NCBI GenBank assembly: GCA_022495995.1
Contig: JAFEMH010001289.1
Coordinates: 186,001-250,000, forward strand
Source of the DNA: Adenophora triphylla var. japonica
Lineage: Eukaryota; Streptophyta; Magnoliopsida; Asterales; Campanulaceae
DNA length: 64,000 nt
Direction: 5' to 3'
Shown: in pieces, positions 29,995-41,552 of the stretch
Layout: each line of letters begins with the position of its first letter
How positions within the stretch are numbered: position 1 is the first letter of the stretch
The notes under the pieces: model-generated
The model's database searches: none
Seen by the model: the letters and a program-made list of their open reading frames with translations, nothing else
Told to the model about the DNA's origin: nothing
Position numbers and translations under genes: made by a program

Positions 29995-31520
29995 ATGGAT
30001 TCTTCGTACGTCCCTAGAATTTTGCCGAGGCTTTCGCAGAGAGGCAAGCACACTTCCTTGAGCAGCTGAAAACGTGGATGCGGCGCCGTATGAGGCATCG
30101 TAGACGGGCTTTCGAGGTAAGGTTTCGTCTTTGCTCGATTTGGTCTTTTAAGGAGTTGGTTCCCGATTGGGATTTGTTGCGGGCCGCCGCGAAGTTCGGG
30201 ATGTTAGGAGGCACGTGTACTTGTTTCTCCTACAATGAAATGGTGCCCACTTTTGAGGATTTTCGGGCTTTGATTGGAGGACCGGAGGTGGAGGCCATCT
30301 CGCTTCCTTTCGATTGGTGGTGCCGCGCGAGCGTGAAGCTTGCAGTGCTTTCTTCGTACTTCGTTGGAAGAAGTGCAGGCATGATCCTTGATTCGGGTCA
30401 TATCGACATTTCGAGCCGCCTGAGCGGTTCATGGCCGATGATGAGAGTGACGTCTCTTGGGATGCATTTGCCTTGTGCGTGATGGCGACGCTTTTCATGG
30501 TCGCCTCCCTTGGCATTTGTGATGGCGCTTGCTAGATGTGGTAGGGCACCGCAGAGCCGGGAGAGGATATTGTCCCGTTGGTGCCGGGGGAGACTCTTCA
30601 TGGTATCGACCGTCCGGCGACCGGGGATCGGTTCATGAGAGGGGGAAGCCCCGCTTTGCTCACCTTGTGGCCGCGAGAGAGACTTCAAGCCATGCCCGAG
30701 GCTCCGACGTCGTTTAGCCCGTGGTCATTTGCTCGCCGACCTCTTGTGTTGGATATGGATCACCCGCCCGGGAGAGATGGATGGCACAGCCTTGGTACGC
30801 ATCGATCCGCCGGTGGGTTCCGCACCGGAGGATTGAGACTAGGAGGATCTTGCAGAAGGGTCCTACGTTGTCGTAGTTCCAGGTTTGTCTTGGTCCTCCT
30901 TCTATATTCCGTCGCTTGTTTCCCGGCAGCTTGGGATGAAGCAGAGCCTTTGTTGGGCCGGGATGACCTTGCTACCGCGGAGGTAGTTCCTCTTTGTATG
31001 GCGCCTTCAGTGCCTTCTTGTATTTTCCGAGGGTATGGAAGTATTCCGCTTCCCTCCCGTGGTACTCCTTAGACGTCGGGAGAGTGTCGTGTTGACGACT
31101 CGCACTCGGCCCGGTATGAGCAACAGTGTCAGGGCAGTCCCAAGTGGTCTTGGAGAGCGTGCGTGTAGCGATTCTCGGGACCCGGCTGCCGTAGTAGCTA
31201 TTGCCTTAGGAGTGCCGAAGCCCGGTCTCGACCCTTTCGATGTGACGGGAGACACTTTGTTTGACTACGAGACTAGAGTTGACCGACCGACAGGAGAGGT
31301 CCTCTTTGCGTACTCGCAGGAGGAGATCCGAGCCGAAGCACGGCGAATGAAGCCCCGAGAGCTACCGGATTGTTTGACTCTACGGGGAGGACCCCGATCT
31401 CTGACCGAGAGACGCAGAGTTGGTTCACGTGGAGCGAAAGAAGACTCGCCGGACGAGGGAAGAAAGGAAAGAATGGCGAGGGGACAAGCGCAGATGGCGC
31501 GGAATGACCTCCTAGGTATC
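29995..31520 (+). pseudogene. Antisense gene 2 of element B (DUF7745/plant-mobile-type), decayed
   Basis: The ATG at 29995 starts a frame that shifts early. The conserved part reads FRLCSIWSFKELVPDWDLL, then TCFSYNEMVPTFEDFRALIG, which is colinear with the antisense gene of A (CIWSLKDW ... YLTPTMEDFRALT). Later homology is spread over several frames and ends in a charged region (EEIRAEARRMKPRE) at about 31,300-31,520. The gene lies in tandem with antisense gene 1 and carries its own copy of the palindrome promoter, so the pair looks like a duplicated promoter driving two related passengers. Function unknown. Confidence 0.5.
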
Positions 31521-32237
31521 CATTCATTGCATTGCAAACACATTATTAGTTAAATGTATTAAGTCCGTCTTTTAGCATGTTGTGAACTTGAGAGTAGACC
31601 GTGCTTGAACTCATCAAGAAATGTTGTAACCGTTAGTGATTTGTGATTTACTTTTAAAGCTTTGTCGAGACGCAAGATCTCTTGTTTGCCTTTGTTTCTT
31701 TTGTGCACTTTGCTCGGCGTCCATCTGACTTTTCGTTGCATTTGCGGACCGAAGCGGCCTGGGCCATGACGGCAATCCCCTTTGCCGAGGCTTTGTGCTT
31801 GGCCGAGAGGTTGAATGCTCCCTCGACAAGTCGTTTTGACGGTCTTTTTCGTAGCTTCCTTGCCTCTTGTTGGCGTCTGCTCTTGACCTTTTTTCAGCCT
31901 TCGCTTGAGCTTCTTTTATTTTTTTTTTTTTTGTGAGCCCTTGCTCGAGCTCTCTTTTTTGTTTTTTTTTGTGAGCCCTTGCTCGAGCTCTCTTTTTTTT
32001 TTTTTTTTTTTTGAAGCGCGTGAGGGCGAAGACAAGCCCCGGCTTGGAAGCGCATACGAGTCACCGCTTGATGCCGAGTGACCCTCGGATGTCCTTTGAT
32101 GTTGCCGCCGTCGTTTGACTTGGTCAAGGTGACCGCTGGGGCGTGTTCTTGAAAAGTGCGTAGCTTGATGGAGGTCTTGATTGACATTCAAACTTTTGAC
32201 TTTTTGTGTATTTTTAGACCGGACCAATTAAGGTTGC
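31521..32237. other. Spacer with T-rich duplication between antisense gene 2 and integrase of B
   Basis: GTGAGCCCTTGCTCGAGCTC flanked by T-runs is present twice (about 31934 and 31972). The block 32010-32110 (GAAGCGCGTGAGGGCGAAGA and following) resembles 55640-55800 of element C. No coding sequence. Confidence 0.55.
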
Positions 32238-32273
32238 CTACGTTCCCTGACTAGAGGGCTCAGTCTCGCGTAG
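32238..32273 (+). promoter_or_regulatory. CTACG/CGTAG stem-loop, type 2, element B
   Basis: CTACG (32238-32242) and CGTAG (32269-32273) enclose CCCT/AGGG (32245-32248 and 32255-32258), with a CTCAG linker. It lies just beyond the 3' end of pol, at the far side of the antisense genes from the type 1 copies. Confidence 0.6.
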
Positions 32274-32284
32274 TTCGACACTAC

Positions 32285-33600
32285 ATGGAGTGCCAAGAGA
32301 TGCACAGCTTGTTCTTCTTCAGGCGAAGTATCTCGCGAAGTTTGCTTCCGTTGACCGGATTCATGAAGGGATTGCCGTCTAGGTCCGTGCCTTCATGGCG
32401 CCTCCGGAGAAGATCTTTCAACCACGAAAGGGCCGATCCATGTGGGTTCCCATTTTCCCAAATGGGTTGGTTCGAGTGGGAGGCTTTTCTTTGAGTACAA
32501 GGTCACCTTCCCCGATGTCTCGGGATTTGACTTTCTTGTCGAAAGCTCTAGCCATCCCGCTTTGATAGGCTCCTGACGTGTTCCATGGCCTTTAGTCGTC
32601 GCTCGTCTAGCGTGAGCCAATTCGTCATGTCGGCTTCGGAGCCATTCGACTTCGTTGATGTCATTTTCCAAAGAAGACTCTGAGTGAGGGAATTTCCACT
32701 CGATGGGAAGGACTGCTTCCATCCCGTATGTCGTGGCAAATGGGGTTTCTCCCGTGGTCGTTTCCTGACTGATGTGCGGTAGCCCCAAAGTGCAAGGTGC
32801 CTTCTCTGCCAATCTCGTCCTCGGTGGTCATTTTTCTGATGATCCGTTCGAGGGTTTTGTTTGCCGCTTCCACGGCGCCGTTTGTTTGTGGCCGGTAGGG
32901 AGAAGATTTGTGGCGTGTGATCTTGAATTCAGCCACAGCCTCGTCGAATTCCCTTCGAAGTGTGAACCATTGTCCGATATGACCTCATTTGGGATGCCGT
33001 ATCGGCATGATGTTTTCCTTGAGGAAATGCGCGACCTTCTTGGAGGTGAGTACCTTGTAGGACTTGGCTTCGACCCATTTGGTGAAGTAGTCGATGGCTA
33101 CTAAGATTGAACTCGTGACCGTTGCCGCCCGGCGGAGCGATTTTCCCGATGACGTCAATTCCCAAGTGGCAAAGGGCCAAGGTGTAGTCATGCAAGAGAG
33201 ATCGTGGGCGGTAGATGATTGAGGTTGGAGAACCGTTGGCACTTGTCGCAGCTCTTCGGACAAAGTGGATGCAATCCGCCTCCATGGAGATCCAAGAGTA
33301 GCCCATCCCGAGAATGATTTGCATCGTGGCTCGCGTTCATGTGGGGACCGCAAGCCCCATTGTGGACTTCGTTCATGAACTTGCTTGCTTCTTCTTGGCT
33401 GATGCAGCGTAGGAGTGGCCCATGGTAGCGTTTCTTGTATAGCATGTCCCCGAGGATGACGAAGTGAGAGGCAAGGCGTTTTAGGGCCATGATGCTCTTG
33501 GTTTTGACCCCTTCTGTGTGTGGGTCTTCCTTGTTCATGAAGGTGGTTTCCCCGTTCTTGAGGTATTGGAAGATCCGGTTTGTGCCGAAATGGCGTCTGA
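32285..33600 (-). pseudogene. Integrase remnant of element B
   Basis: Frameshifted on the minus strand. Recognisable pieces are a zinc-finger-side segment (DCIHFVRRA), the first catalytic-Asp block (LGIDVIGKIAPPGGNGH), and the RHKSSPYRPQTNGAVEAANK segment carrying the catalytic Glu. A C-terminal part ends at about 32285 next to the stem-loop. The sequence is colinear with the better preserved integrase of A (42175-43260). Upstream of about 33600 the expected RT/RNase H region is absent. Confidence 0.75.
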
Positions 33601-33605
33601 CTTGC
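33575..33605. other. Internal deletion junction in element B
   Basis: To the left, GAGGTATTGGAAGATCCGGT matches A near 43420. To the right, TGCGTCTCTTTGGCTCTTC matches A near 45424. About 2 kb present in A (RT, RNase H and the extra RNase H) is missing here. Confidence 0.65.
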
Positions 33606-33830
33606 GTCTCTTTGGCTCTTCAAAGAATCTTGCAAATCGTTGTGATTAAAACCTTCTCGGCAGCTTGGGCCCGGTTTTTCTCTCGTTTGACAACATGCTT
33701 AAATGTTTGCTTGATGCATTTATTTAATTAATGTGTTTGCCAGATGAATTGTTATTAACTTGTTTTGATTAGTTAATATCATCATTTGTTAAAGATGCAA
33801 TGAAATGATTTTTTAGGAAGGTCGGACCTT

Positions 33831-36800
33831 TTATTGAAAGCGTGAAGACTGTACATTGTTGATCAAAGATTCACAATCGTCGGGCGTAAAGCCGTCAAAA
33901 GACTCAAAAGATGTGAATACACAGACAACAAGACTCGAAGCTAGACTATAGGCGACGAGGATTGGACCAGCTTCATTACTCTCGGATGGCCGTAGCTCTA
34001 GAGGGAGTGGTGCCGGTTCTGGCCAATCTTCCCTTGGCATGAGTCCCGGAAAGTAGCTTGCATGCGGTTCGATTTCAAACCAGATCGCGGAGGTTTTTGG
34101 CTGCTCCCCTGATGATGTCCCTCCATTAGTGTTGCCACCAGTCCCTGGGGGTTTTTGATGATAGAAGTCGCTGAGGGCTACTTCTAGGAGGGCGAAGCAT
34201 TCGCTGATTCGGAGTGGATTCTTGCTGATGTTGATCACTTTCATAGAATCCGCTCTTTATCTCGGGATCTTTGCTTGGACGACGTTTACAATGTCCGATT
34301 CGAGCGGACATGCTATATCTCCTTCCCCGATTAAGCCTTGGAGGAGGTTGCGCCACTGTTCGTCTGTGCCTCGGACACCGGAATGTTGAATTGAACTAAG
34401 CCGTGATGGCCGTCCCCGTAAGATCCGAGAGTGTCGGCTAGAGGGTTGTCTTGCACGGGGATCGGTGATGAGCCGCTTGCAAGAGGGTTTTCGGCGAAGT
34501 AAGGGTCTACTCCTCGATCAATCTCCATTAGGGCATCCATCTCGATCCTCTCTCAAGCATTCTTCACAATGCCGCATATATCGTAGTTGTCATCCCGACC
34601 CATGAGTTCTTCGATTTCCACTCGTCGCGCTTAGAGCGTGGATGTAAGGATCCACTTCGTAGCGGGACAGGGTAGGAGAATCATCTCGGAGAAGAGTATT
34701 CGGTCATGTCGGGACCTTCTTCTCGGGTCATAGCTTGCCGGCCAAGCACTTGCCATTGCACCGCTTCCGCGGATCACTTCGATCGCTCCATTGGCATTGA
34801 TGAATTTCACGCATTGGTGAAGAGTAGATGATACCGCTTTCATCCGATGTATCCAAGGTCGTCCCAACAAAGCAGAGAAGGTTGGTTTGATTTCCACGAC
34901 TTGGAACTCTACCGACTCCAGCTTGTACGTCGAATTGATCCTTAGATTGATGACTCCTACGATCGGTCGTGCAAAGGAATCGTAGGCTCGGATTACCCGA
35001 GGTGAAGGCCTTATCGTAGAACGGATCGATGCGGAGTCGTTTCAAAGGTGCTTAAAGCGATGATGTTGATCAAGGAGCCGTTATCAATCAAGACGTTCGG
35101 GAGGAAGAACATCTCTATTTTTATGAGGATGAGGAGGGCTTCATTGTGCCGATTCTCACATATTGGCAAGTCATCGTCTCAGGAAGGCTAAACCGCTTCC
35201 CGTGCTACCGCTGACTCGCCCCTTCTGGGAACGTTCGATCCATCCATTTGTATGCCTTGGCCGGGGCAAAGATCGTAGGGAGACAGCTTGCCCTTGGGCG
35301 TTCTTGTCGGAATTCCCGGTCACGAGATCTCTTGACTCGGTTTCACGCTCCCGCCGTAGCGGACAAAGATGCCGACGGTTTCGAAATTGCAGGGGTCCGC
35401 TCTCGCTTGGAGTTTCGTCAAAGGCTATTGAGTTTACCCCGTCATTCCGGGAATGGATTTCCGATGGTATTGGGACCACGAGGGCGTTCCAATTTTCCTC
35501 CTCAATGAGCCCCTGACCACCCGCTTGAGTACGAAGCAATTGTCGGTGGTGTGGCCGGTAGTTGTGGAAGGCGCAATGTTTGCTCATATCCATGTTGGGC
35601 CTGAGAGTCTTCGGTTGGAAATTCTCGAGTGGTTTGAGAAGATTTCGTTTCACCAAAGCTTCAAATACTTGACTCCAAGGGCATTTCCTGTGTTATCTAA
35701 ATGCCGGAACCGCGGGAAGCGAGGGGGATTGTTATTCTTTGGGGCCGCTTGATCGCGGTTTACTTGAGCTCCGTTCCGAATGTAGTGCACTGTTCCTGGC
35801 CGCTTCCTTTCCTTTGGTCGGGGCAGGAGTTGAAGTTGCTGTGTTTGTTCGATAGCGGTAAGATGAGGCAGGGTTGCCGTTGCCTTTGAAGACTCGTAGT
35901 CTTTTCAAACTTTGTCCCGGCTGACCATGGCACGGAGATCCTGGATAGAAATGGTGGCCGATCAAGGTCCTCAAAGATGGCTTCGAGGCAGAATGGAAGA
36001 TGTCCATCTCGCTCTTCTTTGGAAAGTGGATCCATTATCTCGCTTAGCTTCCAGCCCATCTTTTGTAGAACTCGCCCACCGGTTCGTCATCCTTTTGTTC
36101 GGTGGCTTGCAGTGTCATGGCGGTTTGTTTCCCATTCAAGATTGGCGCGGTACTTCTCCAGAAGATTTCACCGATCTCGATCCCACGTGGAGCGGTTTTC
36201 TCGCTTCACATTGAGGAACCACCTTAGTGCCGTGGATTTGAGGGAATGCCGAAAATGATCTCGCCATCTCGTTGAGGGGTTGCCCCTTTCGCTCTCATAC
36301 CCAGGACGTAGGTGTCGATGTGGGTTTTTGGGCATTCTCGTCCCGTCAAACTTTTCCATTTCCGGCATCCCGAACTTTGGAGGGAGAGGGACCACTTTGT
36401 TCGGATCGCAGGCAGAGGGAGTCCTTCCGAGAACTAGCTAGCTTGCCTTGCATGTCTTTCATTTGTTCAATCACCCAAGCCATGTGGGGATCACTGCGAG
36501 GTGGGTTACCGTTTTCTGTGGACGGAAACCGAAGATGGAGGTGGATTGGCCGATGGGATCGCCATTCGGGAGTCTTGGGGAGGTAGTTGAGTGTATACCA
36601 ACCCATACCCCGGGTGTTGAAGTTGAGGGCGTGATTGCCAGTCCGCTAAGGGTTGTGTTTGGGAACCGGGAAATGATTCGTTAGCCCCAATCGCGTACTA
36701 GCAGTGGCAAGCTTGAGATGTCGGGATATCCGCCTGATGCCTATCCCCGGTAAGCATGGGGACTTTTGATTGTGATTGCGAGGCTCGTATAGAGGCAAAG

Positions 36801-37300
36801 GATTGAATCCCGGGGATACCGAGATGCATTGGGATCTCGCGGAGCAGCACGTATGTGTGCCGTTGGTACCGAGCTTGATGTGCGTGAGCCGGAAACCGAC
36901 CGTGGCCGAGGCGGGCATGTCTGAGCCGCTGACCGACGCCCGAGGGGAGCTTTGAGCGAGAGCCGCTTGCGTTGCCGGGATCTCGTAGCTTGGCGGAGGC
37001 GGGACTCCGCCGATAGCTTTGAGAAACCGGGAGCCGGTATATCTTCGTCCTCTATGAGAACAAAGGTTCCGTCGGGTTGGGAACCGCAACCTGTTCCTCG
37101 AAGACGCAAGGTGTCGACGATCCAGCTTGCTGTTCCTCTTGGCGCTTCTTGATGGTTTCGAAGGCTCGCAGCACCTCCTCCATTGTCCGGAGGTTCCTTA
37201 GTGGCGGGGTTCCGTTTCCTCACCGTTATCCGTTGATCCCGTCATGGGGAGTATCGGACGGTGCGGACCGTTGAATCGAAGGGCTATCGGACCTTGTGAC
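33831..37300 (-). pseudogene. Degenerate gag-protease region of element B
   Basis: In minus sense the remnants are a gag N-terminal part (about 37300-36600), gag core (MVPLPPKFGMPEMEKFDGTR at about 36395), a LLKPLENFQPKTLRPNMDMS segment with the cysteine/histidine box (35656-35480), and the protease active site DNGS (complement of 35074-35085). TFSALLGRPWIHRMKAVSST follows at 34880-34820. Numerous stops and shifts break the frame. The order is the same as in A (46606-49920). Confidence 0.7.
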
Positions 37301-38558
37301 CTCGATATCAAAAGGCGGCTTCCTGGTATTCTCAACCACTCTCGGTTCGCCGGAGGGGGTGACGGGCAAGGTTTAGACACAGGAATGGCCTAACGGGATA
37401 AAAGGGGAAAGCTCACGTGGCATGCGGTTTCCGTTTCTTTTATTTTTGATTTTTTTTTGTTGTTTTAATTTACTTAAAACATGTTTTCTCGTAATCCTAG
37501 GTAGGTTGGAAAAGATTGCTCTTGTTTTTCGCAACTATGCTAGATCCCGGGTCACTGGAGACCATCTCGTGCGGCTATAAGCCCCTCGTTTTGCACCCGT
37601 ATTTCGACATCCCAGGTGGACAGCCTGTGCGAGGGTCCTATAGTGCAAGCGGTTTCCACCGGCCTAAAAGAAAAATCGAACCTAAGGACCGAGCCTGCCA
37701 TGTTCGTTTTGATGCGTTAGCCATGTGAATAGTGAACCGAGCCGGCCACTAAGTCAAGATCGTCAAGAGTTCGGCATGACCTTCTCTTGCTTGCTTGCGC
37801 AAGGGATCTCGTGACGTTAGGCGTTGGGCCGGGTCATATTGTCATGGCCGACGTATCAAAGGCGTGATGACATGGTGTCATGCGAGCATGGATGTATATC
37901 CTGGACGGAACATCGTCTGGGTGTAGCTTCGAAATCAAGATCGTGTCAAGATTTTAGCATGACCTTTCATCGCTTTGCTTGCGCAAGGGATCTTGAGTTC
38001 CGAGCCTTGACTCGAAAAATGGCCTAAGGCATGGTATATGTATCCAGCCGTATGACACGGATCGGGTAAAACCAACCGAGTCCGGACAGAGTGTGACTCA
38101 AGACTCAAACGTGCAGTGGTTGACGCTGGCTAGGATGGGATGTTTGGAATGATCCCGCGCGCGTCCAAGAGGCCTAGGAAGACCTAACGGACCGCAACCG
38201 AGACCACTCCGGCCGAGGGTTGTAGTGTGCGTATCCGAGGCAGCAAGGCGCGTAGCGTGCGGTGTAACCGAGGCAAAGAGCAGGTGAGTAGTGTGCGGTG
38301 TAACCGAGGCAAAGAAGGCGCGTAGGTGCGGTCTCTAAAATTCTTTTTCCGAGTAAAACAGTTTTTGAAGAATTTTAAATGTATGCACAGATGTATATTG
38401 ATGCATGTTTTTTTGTATGTTTATTTTGTTTGTAAAATAAAAAGTAAAGCACGGGCACACACACACAACAGTCAAAGGAAGGGGTAAAATGAAAGTTTGA
38501 CCCTCATCATCGTTTTAAAAATCTTTTGTTTTGTTTAAAAAGATTTTAAAACAAAATA
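37301..38558 (-). other. 5' leader of element B
   Basis: Non-coding region between the primer site and gag. It shares blocks with the leader of C (for example GCAACTATGCTAGATCC and TATAAGCCCCTCG at 37530-37590 versus 58628-58690) and contains two diverged direct repeats with TGCTTGCGCAAGGGATCT (37790-37812 and 37974-37993). The TAGTGTGCGGTGTAACC words near 38289 resemble a block common to the leaders of A and C. Confidence 0.6.
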
Positions 38559-38575
38559 TCCCCAATGAGTCGCCA
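38559..38575 (-). promoter_or_regulatory. Primer-binding site of element B (tRNA-Arg type)
   Basis: The plus strand TCCCCAATGAGTCGCCA resembles the 3' end of plant tRNA-Arg (CCCCAGTGGAGTCG + CCA), with a small deletion or mismatches. It sits two bases inside the 5' LTR. Confidence 0.75.
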
Positions 38576-38577
38576 AC

Positions 38578-39997
38578 CGAAATTACCCGGATCCGAGTAG
38601 GCTTCGCGTCGCGCCCGCATCCGGCATTTCCCGCTTTGCGCCGTTTTCAAGTCGTTGGAGGTGTCTCGCCGTTTGTTTTCGCATTTGTAGAGTCGCCACG
38701 CCGTTTTTATTAAGCCCAAAACATTGAAAAGGGCATCGCTTAAAGATAATTTTAAACCGTTTTTGTGTGATGAGATTTTGAGTTCGGAGGTCGATGACTC
38801 CTGGGAAGAGAATATTAGAATATTAGAGCTCACCCGAGTCGCCTCGTAAAACGAGTCTTTCTGATACCCCTAATATCCTTTAAATGTCATGTGTGTGTGT
38901 GTGTGTGCTTTTAAAAATGCATGCCAGATCTGGATGTCTACATTGTATGCTATGTATGGAAATGTATTGAAATAGTAATGGAAGGAAGCCTTACCAATGT
39001 TGGTTCGTGTCTCTGTCTTCCGCCGGGGAATAGTGTTTGAGGTCGGAGTAGCGTTCCTGCATGGATCGGGATTGCTTCGGGAGATGCCGGTTGTCTCGCG
39101 GACGAGTTTCGCGTGAGCCGAGGTTGCAGTGCCGCGTTCGGGCAGAGGTTCGGCGTGCGTGGGGATCGTCTGGATCACTCGGCAGAGGTTCGGCGTGCGT
39201 TGTGGTGGCAGGAGTCACTCGGCGTAGTTTCGGCGTGGTTTGGGATCGCCGGTTTGACTCGGAAAGAGCCGGGACACCGTGGAAAGACTGTGCAAGGCCT
39301 CTGAGTACCACGAGGGGCCTCAGAGTACCTCGAGAGTGCCTCGGCAGCGCGGAGCGTCTCGGAGCGCTGGGAGGCTTCGGAGCACCACGAGGGGGCTCGA
39401 AAGGCCTCGGAAGGATCCGAAAGGGGCCGGGAATGCCTCGGAAGGACTTAGAGGGGAAGCCAGAAGGCCTAGGGAGGAAGAGAGAAGTGGGAGGTGTGTC
39501 AAAATGAGGAGGGGGAGCCCTCTATTTATAGTGCCAGATTAGGTGCAAAGAGGTCCGTACGGACCTCCCCGGTAATCCAAGATTTTGGTTTTCCTCGATT
39601 TGAGGGAATCTGTGATGATGGAGGAATATTTGCAATTATGGTGTCCCCTGAGCAATAAGGTCCGTACGGACCATCTTGCATGCAAAGAGGTCCGTACGGA
39701 CCAACTCTGCAGGGGGGTAATCATTTTCCCCGGGATTTGAGGGAATATTGTGGACTTTAAAAAGATTCAGTAATTATGACAACAAAGAGGTCCGTACTGA
39801 CCAATATTGCTTTCCCAATTTCCTGAAAATTCCCAAAAGGTCCTTTTGTCCCTTTTTATCCCAGAAAGGCTCCTCCCTTAGTTTGGTTGGGGGTTTAGAG
39901 AGGGTTTTGAGTGAGAGGGGTCATCGAGACTGTGTTGATGAGTCTGCGGTGTTTCCCGTGTGTTTGAAAGGGTGTGATCCAGATTGGGGTACTTACA
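38578..39997 (-). repeat. 5' LTR of element B
   Basis: 1420 bp, colinear with the left LTR. The start reads CGAAATTACC where the other copy has TGAAATTACC. It has palindromes at 39552, 39659, 39689 and a damaged one at 39789, a TATA box at 39522-39530, the U5 copy of the primer motif at 38690-38698, and hairpin CTCGT/ACGAG at 38843-38855. Confidence 0.9.
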
Positions 39998-40002
39998 GGA
40001 GG
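39998..40002. repeat. Right target-site duplication of element B
   Basis: GGAGG follows the terminal ACTTACA of the LTR and equals 22743-22747. The antisense frame of A continues across it. Confidence 0.9.
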
Positions 40003-41552
40003 TTGCTTCCCGGGAGTGTCAATTTCATCGGGACTTCATCGAAATTTGGGGATTTCATCTGAGGCATCATAGAAATATTATCGATAAGCGGTACAGTATG
40101 CCTTGCATTTGGTCCTTGAAAGATTGGAGGGTTGGATCGGGATTTGCTTCTGCCGCATCCTCGCTTCGGGATTCCGAGCGCCATGTATTCTCTTTGTCAT
40201 ACAATTATCTGACCCCAACTATGGAAGACTTTAGGGCGTTGACAGTTGGGTAAGGCGGCAACCGTAGCGTTCCCACGAGACAGTGGTTGGTTGAGGAGCA
40301 AACTATCTCGACTTTTTATCTCTCGCCTCGCGGATCGTGTATTGCCTATGATTCTCGGGTGATGGGTCCATAGATTTGACTCGGATGGCTAGGTTGCGTC
40401 TATCCCGTCCTGAGCTATTTGACCTTTCTACCTCTCTGGATATGTTTATGCTGTTCACACTGTCGGCTTACTATTTTTGCGAATATGCCGGGCTCTGCTC
40501 AAGCACTTTGTTGGAGATTGTTAGGCAAATGAGGGGTGACCGGGTATAGATTCTCGTCAAATCTGTTCGGCCAAGGGGAGATGGATGTTGTACCACCGTT
40601 GCCGGGCCGAGACTTATCACGGTATTGACAGCTAGCGGGGATCGACTTCATGGGAGCAGCATCCCCAGCCTTATTATCTCTTTGGTTCTTTGAGAGGTTA
40701 CGCTTGATCGGAGCATTACTGTAAGGTCGGACGGCAATGCCCCTGGGTGACTCGGCCACGTAGGGCCGGTGAGGGACGAGGTTGCCGATAGTTGGCATAT
40801 GAGGTTGTCACGGTACGAGACCACCGATCCGAGCTTTTGGATTCTCGCCCGGAATATACGTACCATGAGAGATATTCAGATGGATCAGCAGTAGTCCGGT
40901 TGCCTGGTTTGCATGTATCCTCTTTCGTGTCCCATCACCGGTGAGCAGACAAGATAGGTACCCTCAAGCAGATCATCCGAGCTGAGGGAGAGACGGTGAC
41001 CGATACTGTTCCGATGTCCATGACCGAGCCCTGTGCTATACAAGCTTTTTCAGCAGATCTTTTCTCGGAGGGCTTTCTTCCCACTCGTGTGCTCCTTCGG
41101 CGCCTAGAGGATTTACATTTCTGACCACAGAGTATCTGGATTGGTATGAGGAGCATCGTGGTTCTGTGCAGCCTAGCTATAGAGATTCGCCGCCGGGAAT
41201 ACTTGGGAGCAGCACTCTCTCGTCCAGTTGAACTCTCGTAGATATAGAGGCACGAGGAAACCTGCACAATGTCACCGGCAATGCCGCCGACGATTATGAG
41301 AGACAAGAGATCCGGAGGGCTGCTTTGAGAAATGATCCAGAGATGAGAGCTCGCAGAGAGACGTTGCGGCAAGAGAGGATTGCTAGGGCTGCCTTGAGGG
41401 AGACTGGTCTGATTGAACCGCCGGTGCGAGTTATTCCTGAATTGGGACGGGTTCAAACTGACTTGTTTGATATTCCTAAGCCAAAGACCTCCCGGGGACC
41501 GAGAAAGAGGAAGGATAGAGGAGCGAATTCGGGAGCGGGGACGAGCCTCTAG

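Larger units (their letters stand above)
22748..39997 (-). mobile_element. Element B: Tat/Ogre-like Ty3/gypsy element nested in A, lacking RT/RNase H
   Basis: 17.25 kb with LTRs at 22748-24154 and 38578-39997 and a 5-bp duplication GGAGG. The minus orientation follows from the tRNA-Arg-type primer site at 38559-38575. In element sense it has a leader, degenerate gag and protease (about 37300-34600), then integrase (33600-32285) with the RT/RNase H block missing. Two antisense genes follow (26484-29450 and 29995-31520), then tandem repeats. No coding part is intact, so it needed help in trans or decayed after insertion. Confidence 0.92.
22726..41552 (+). pseudogene. Antisense gene of element A, split by insertion of element B
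   Basis: The ATG at 22726 gives seven codons before B interrupts codon 8. The reading frame resumes exactly after the second target duplication at 40003 and contains DFIEIWGFHLRHHRNI, then a VFSLSYNYLTPTMEDFRALT motif. The latter strongly resembles TCFSYNEMVPTFEDFRALIG in the second antisense gene of B and the plant proteins with DUF7745 or plant-mobile-type domains. A stop follows at about 40253. Degraded homology continues to a basic C-terminus at about 41552 (PKTSRGPRKRKDRG). Plant Tat elements are known to carry such antisense ORFs; their function is unknown. Confidence 0.55.
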
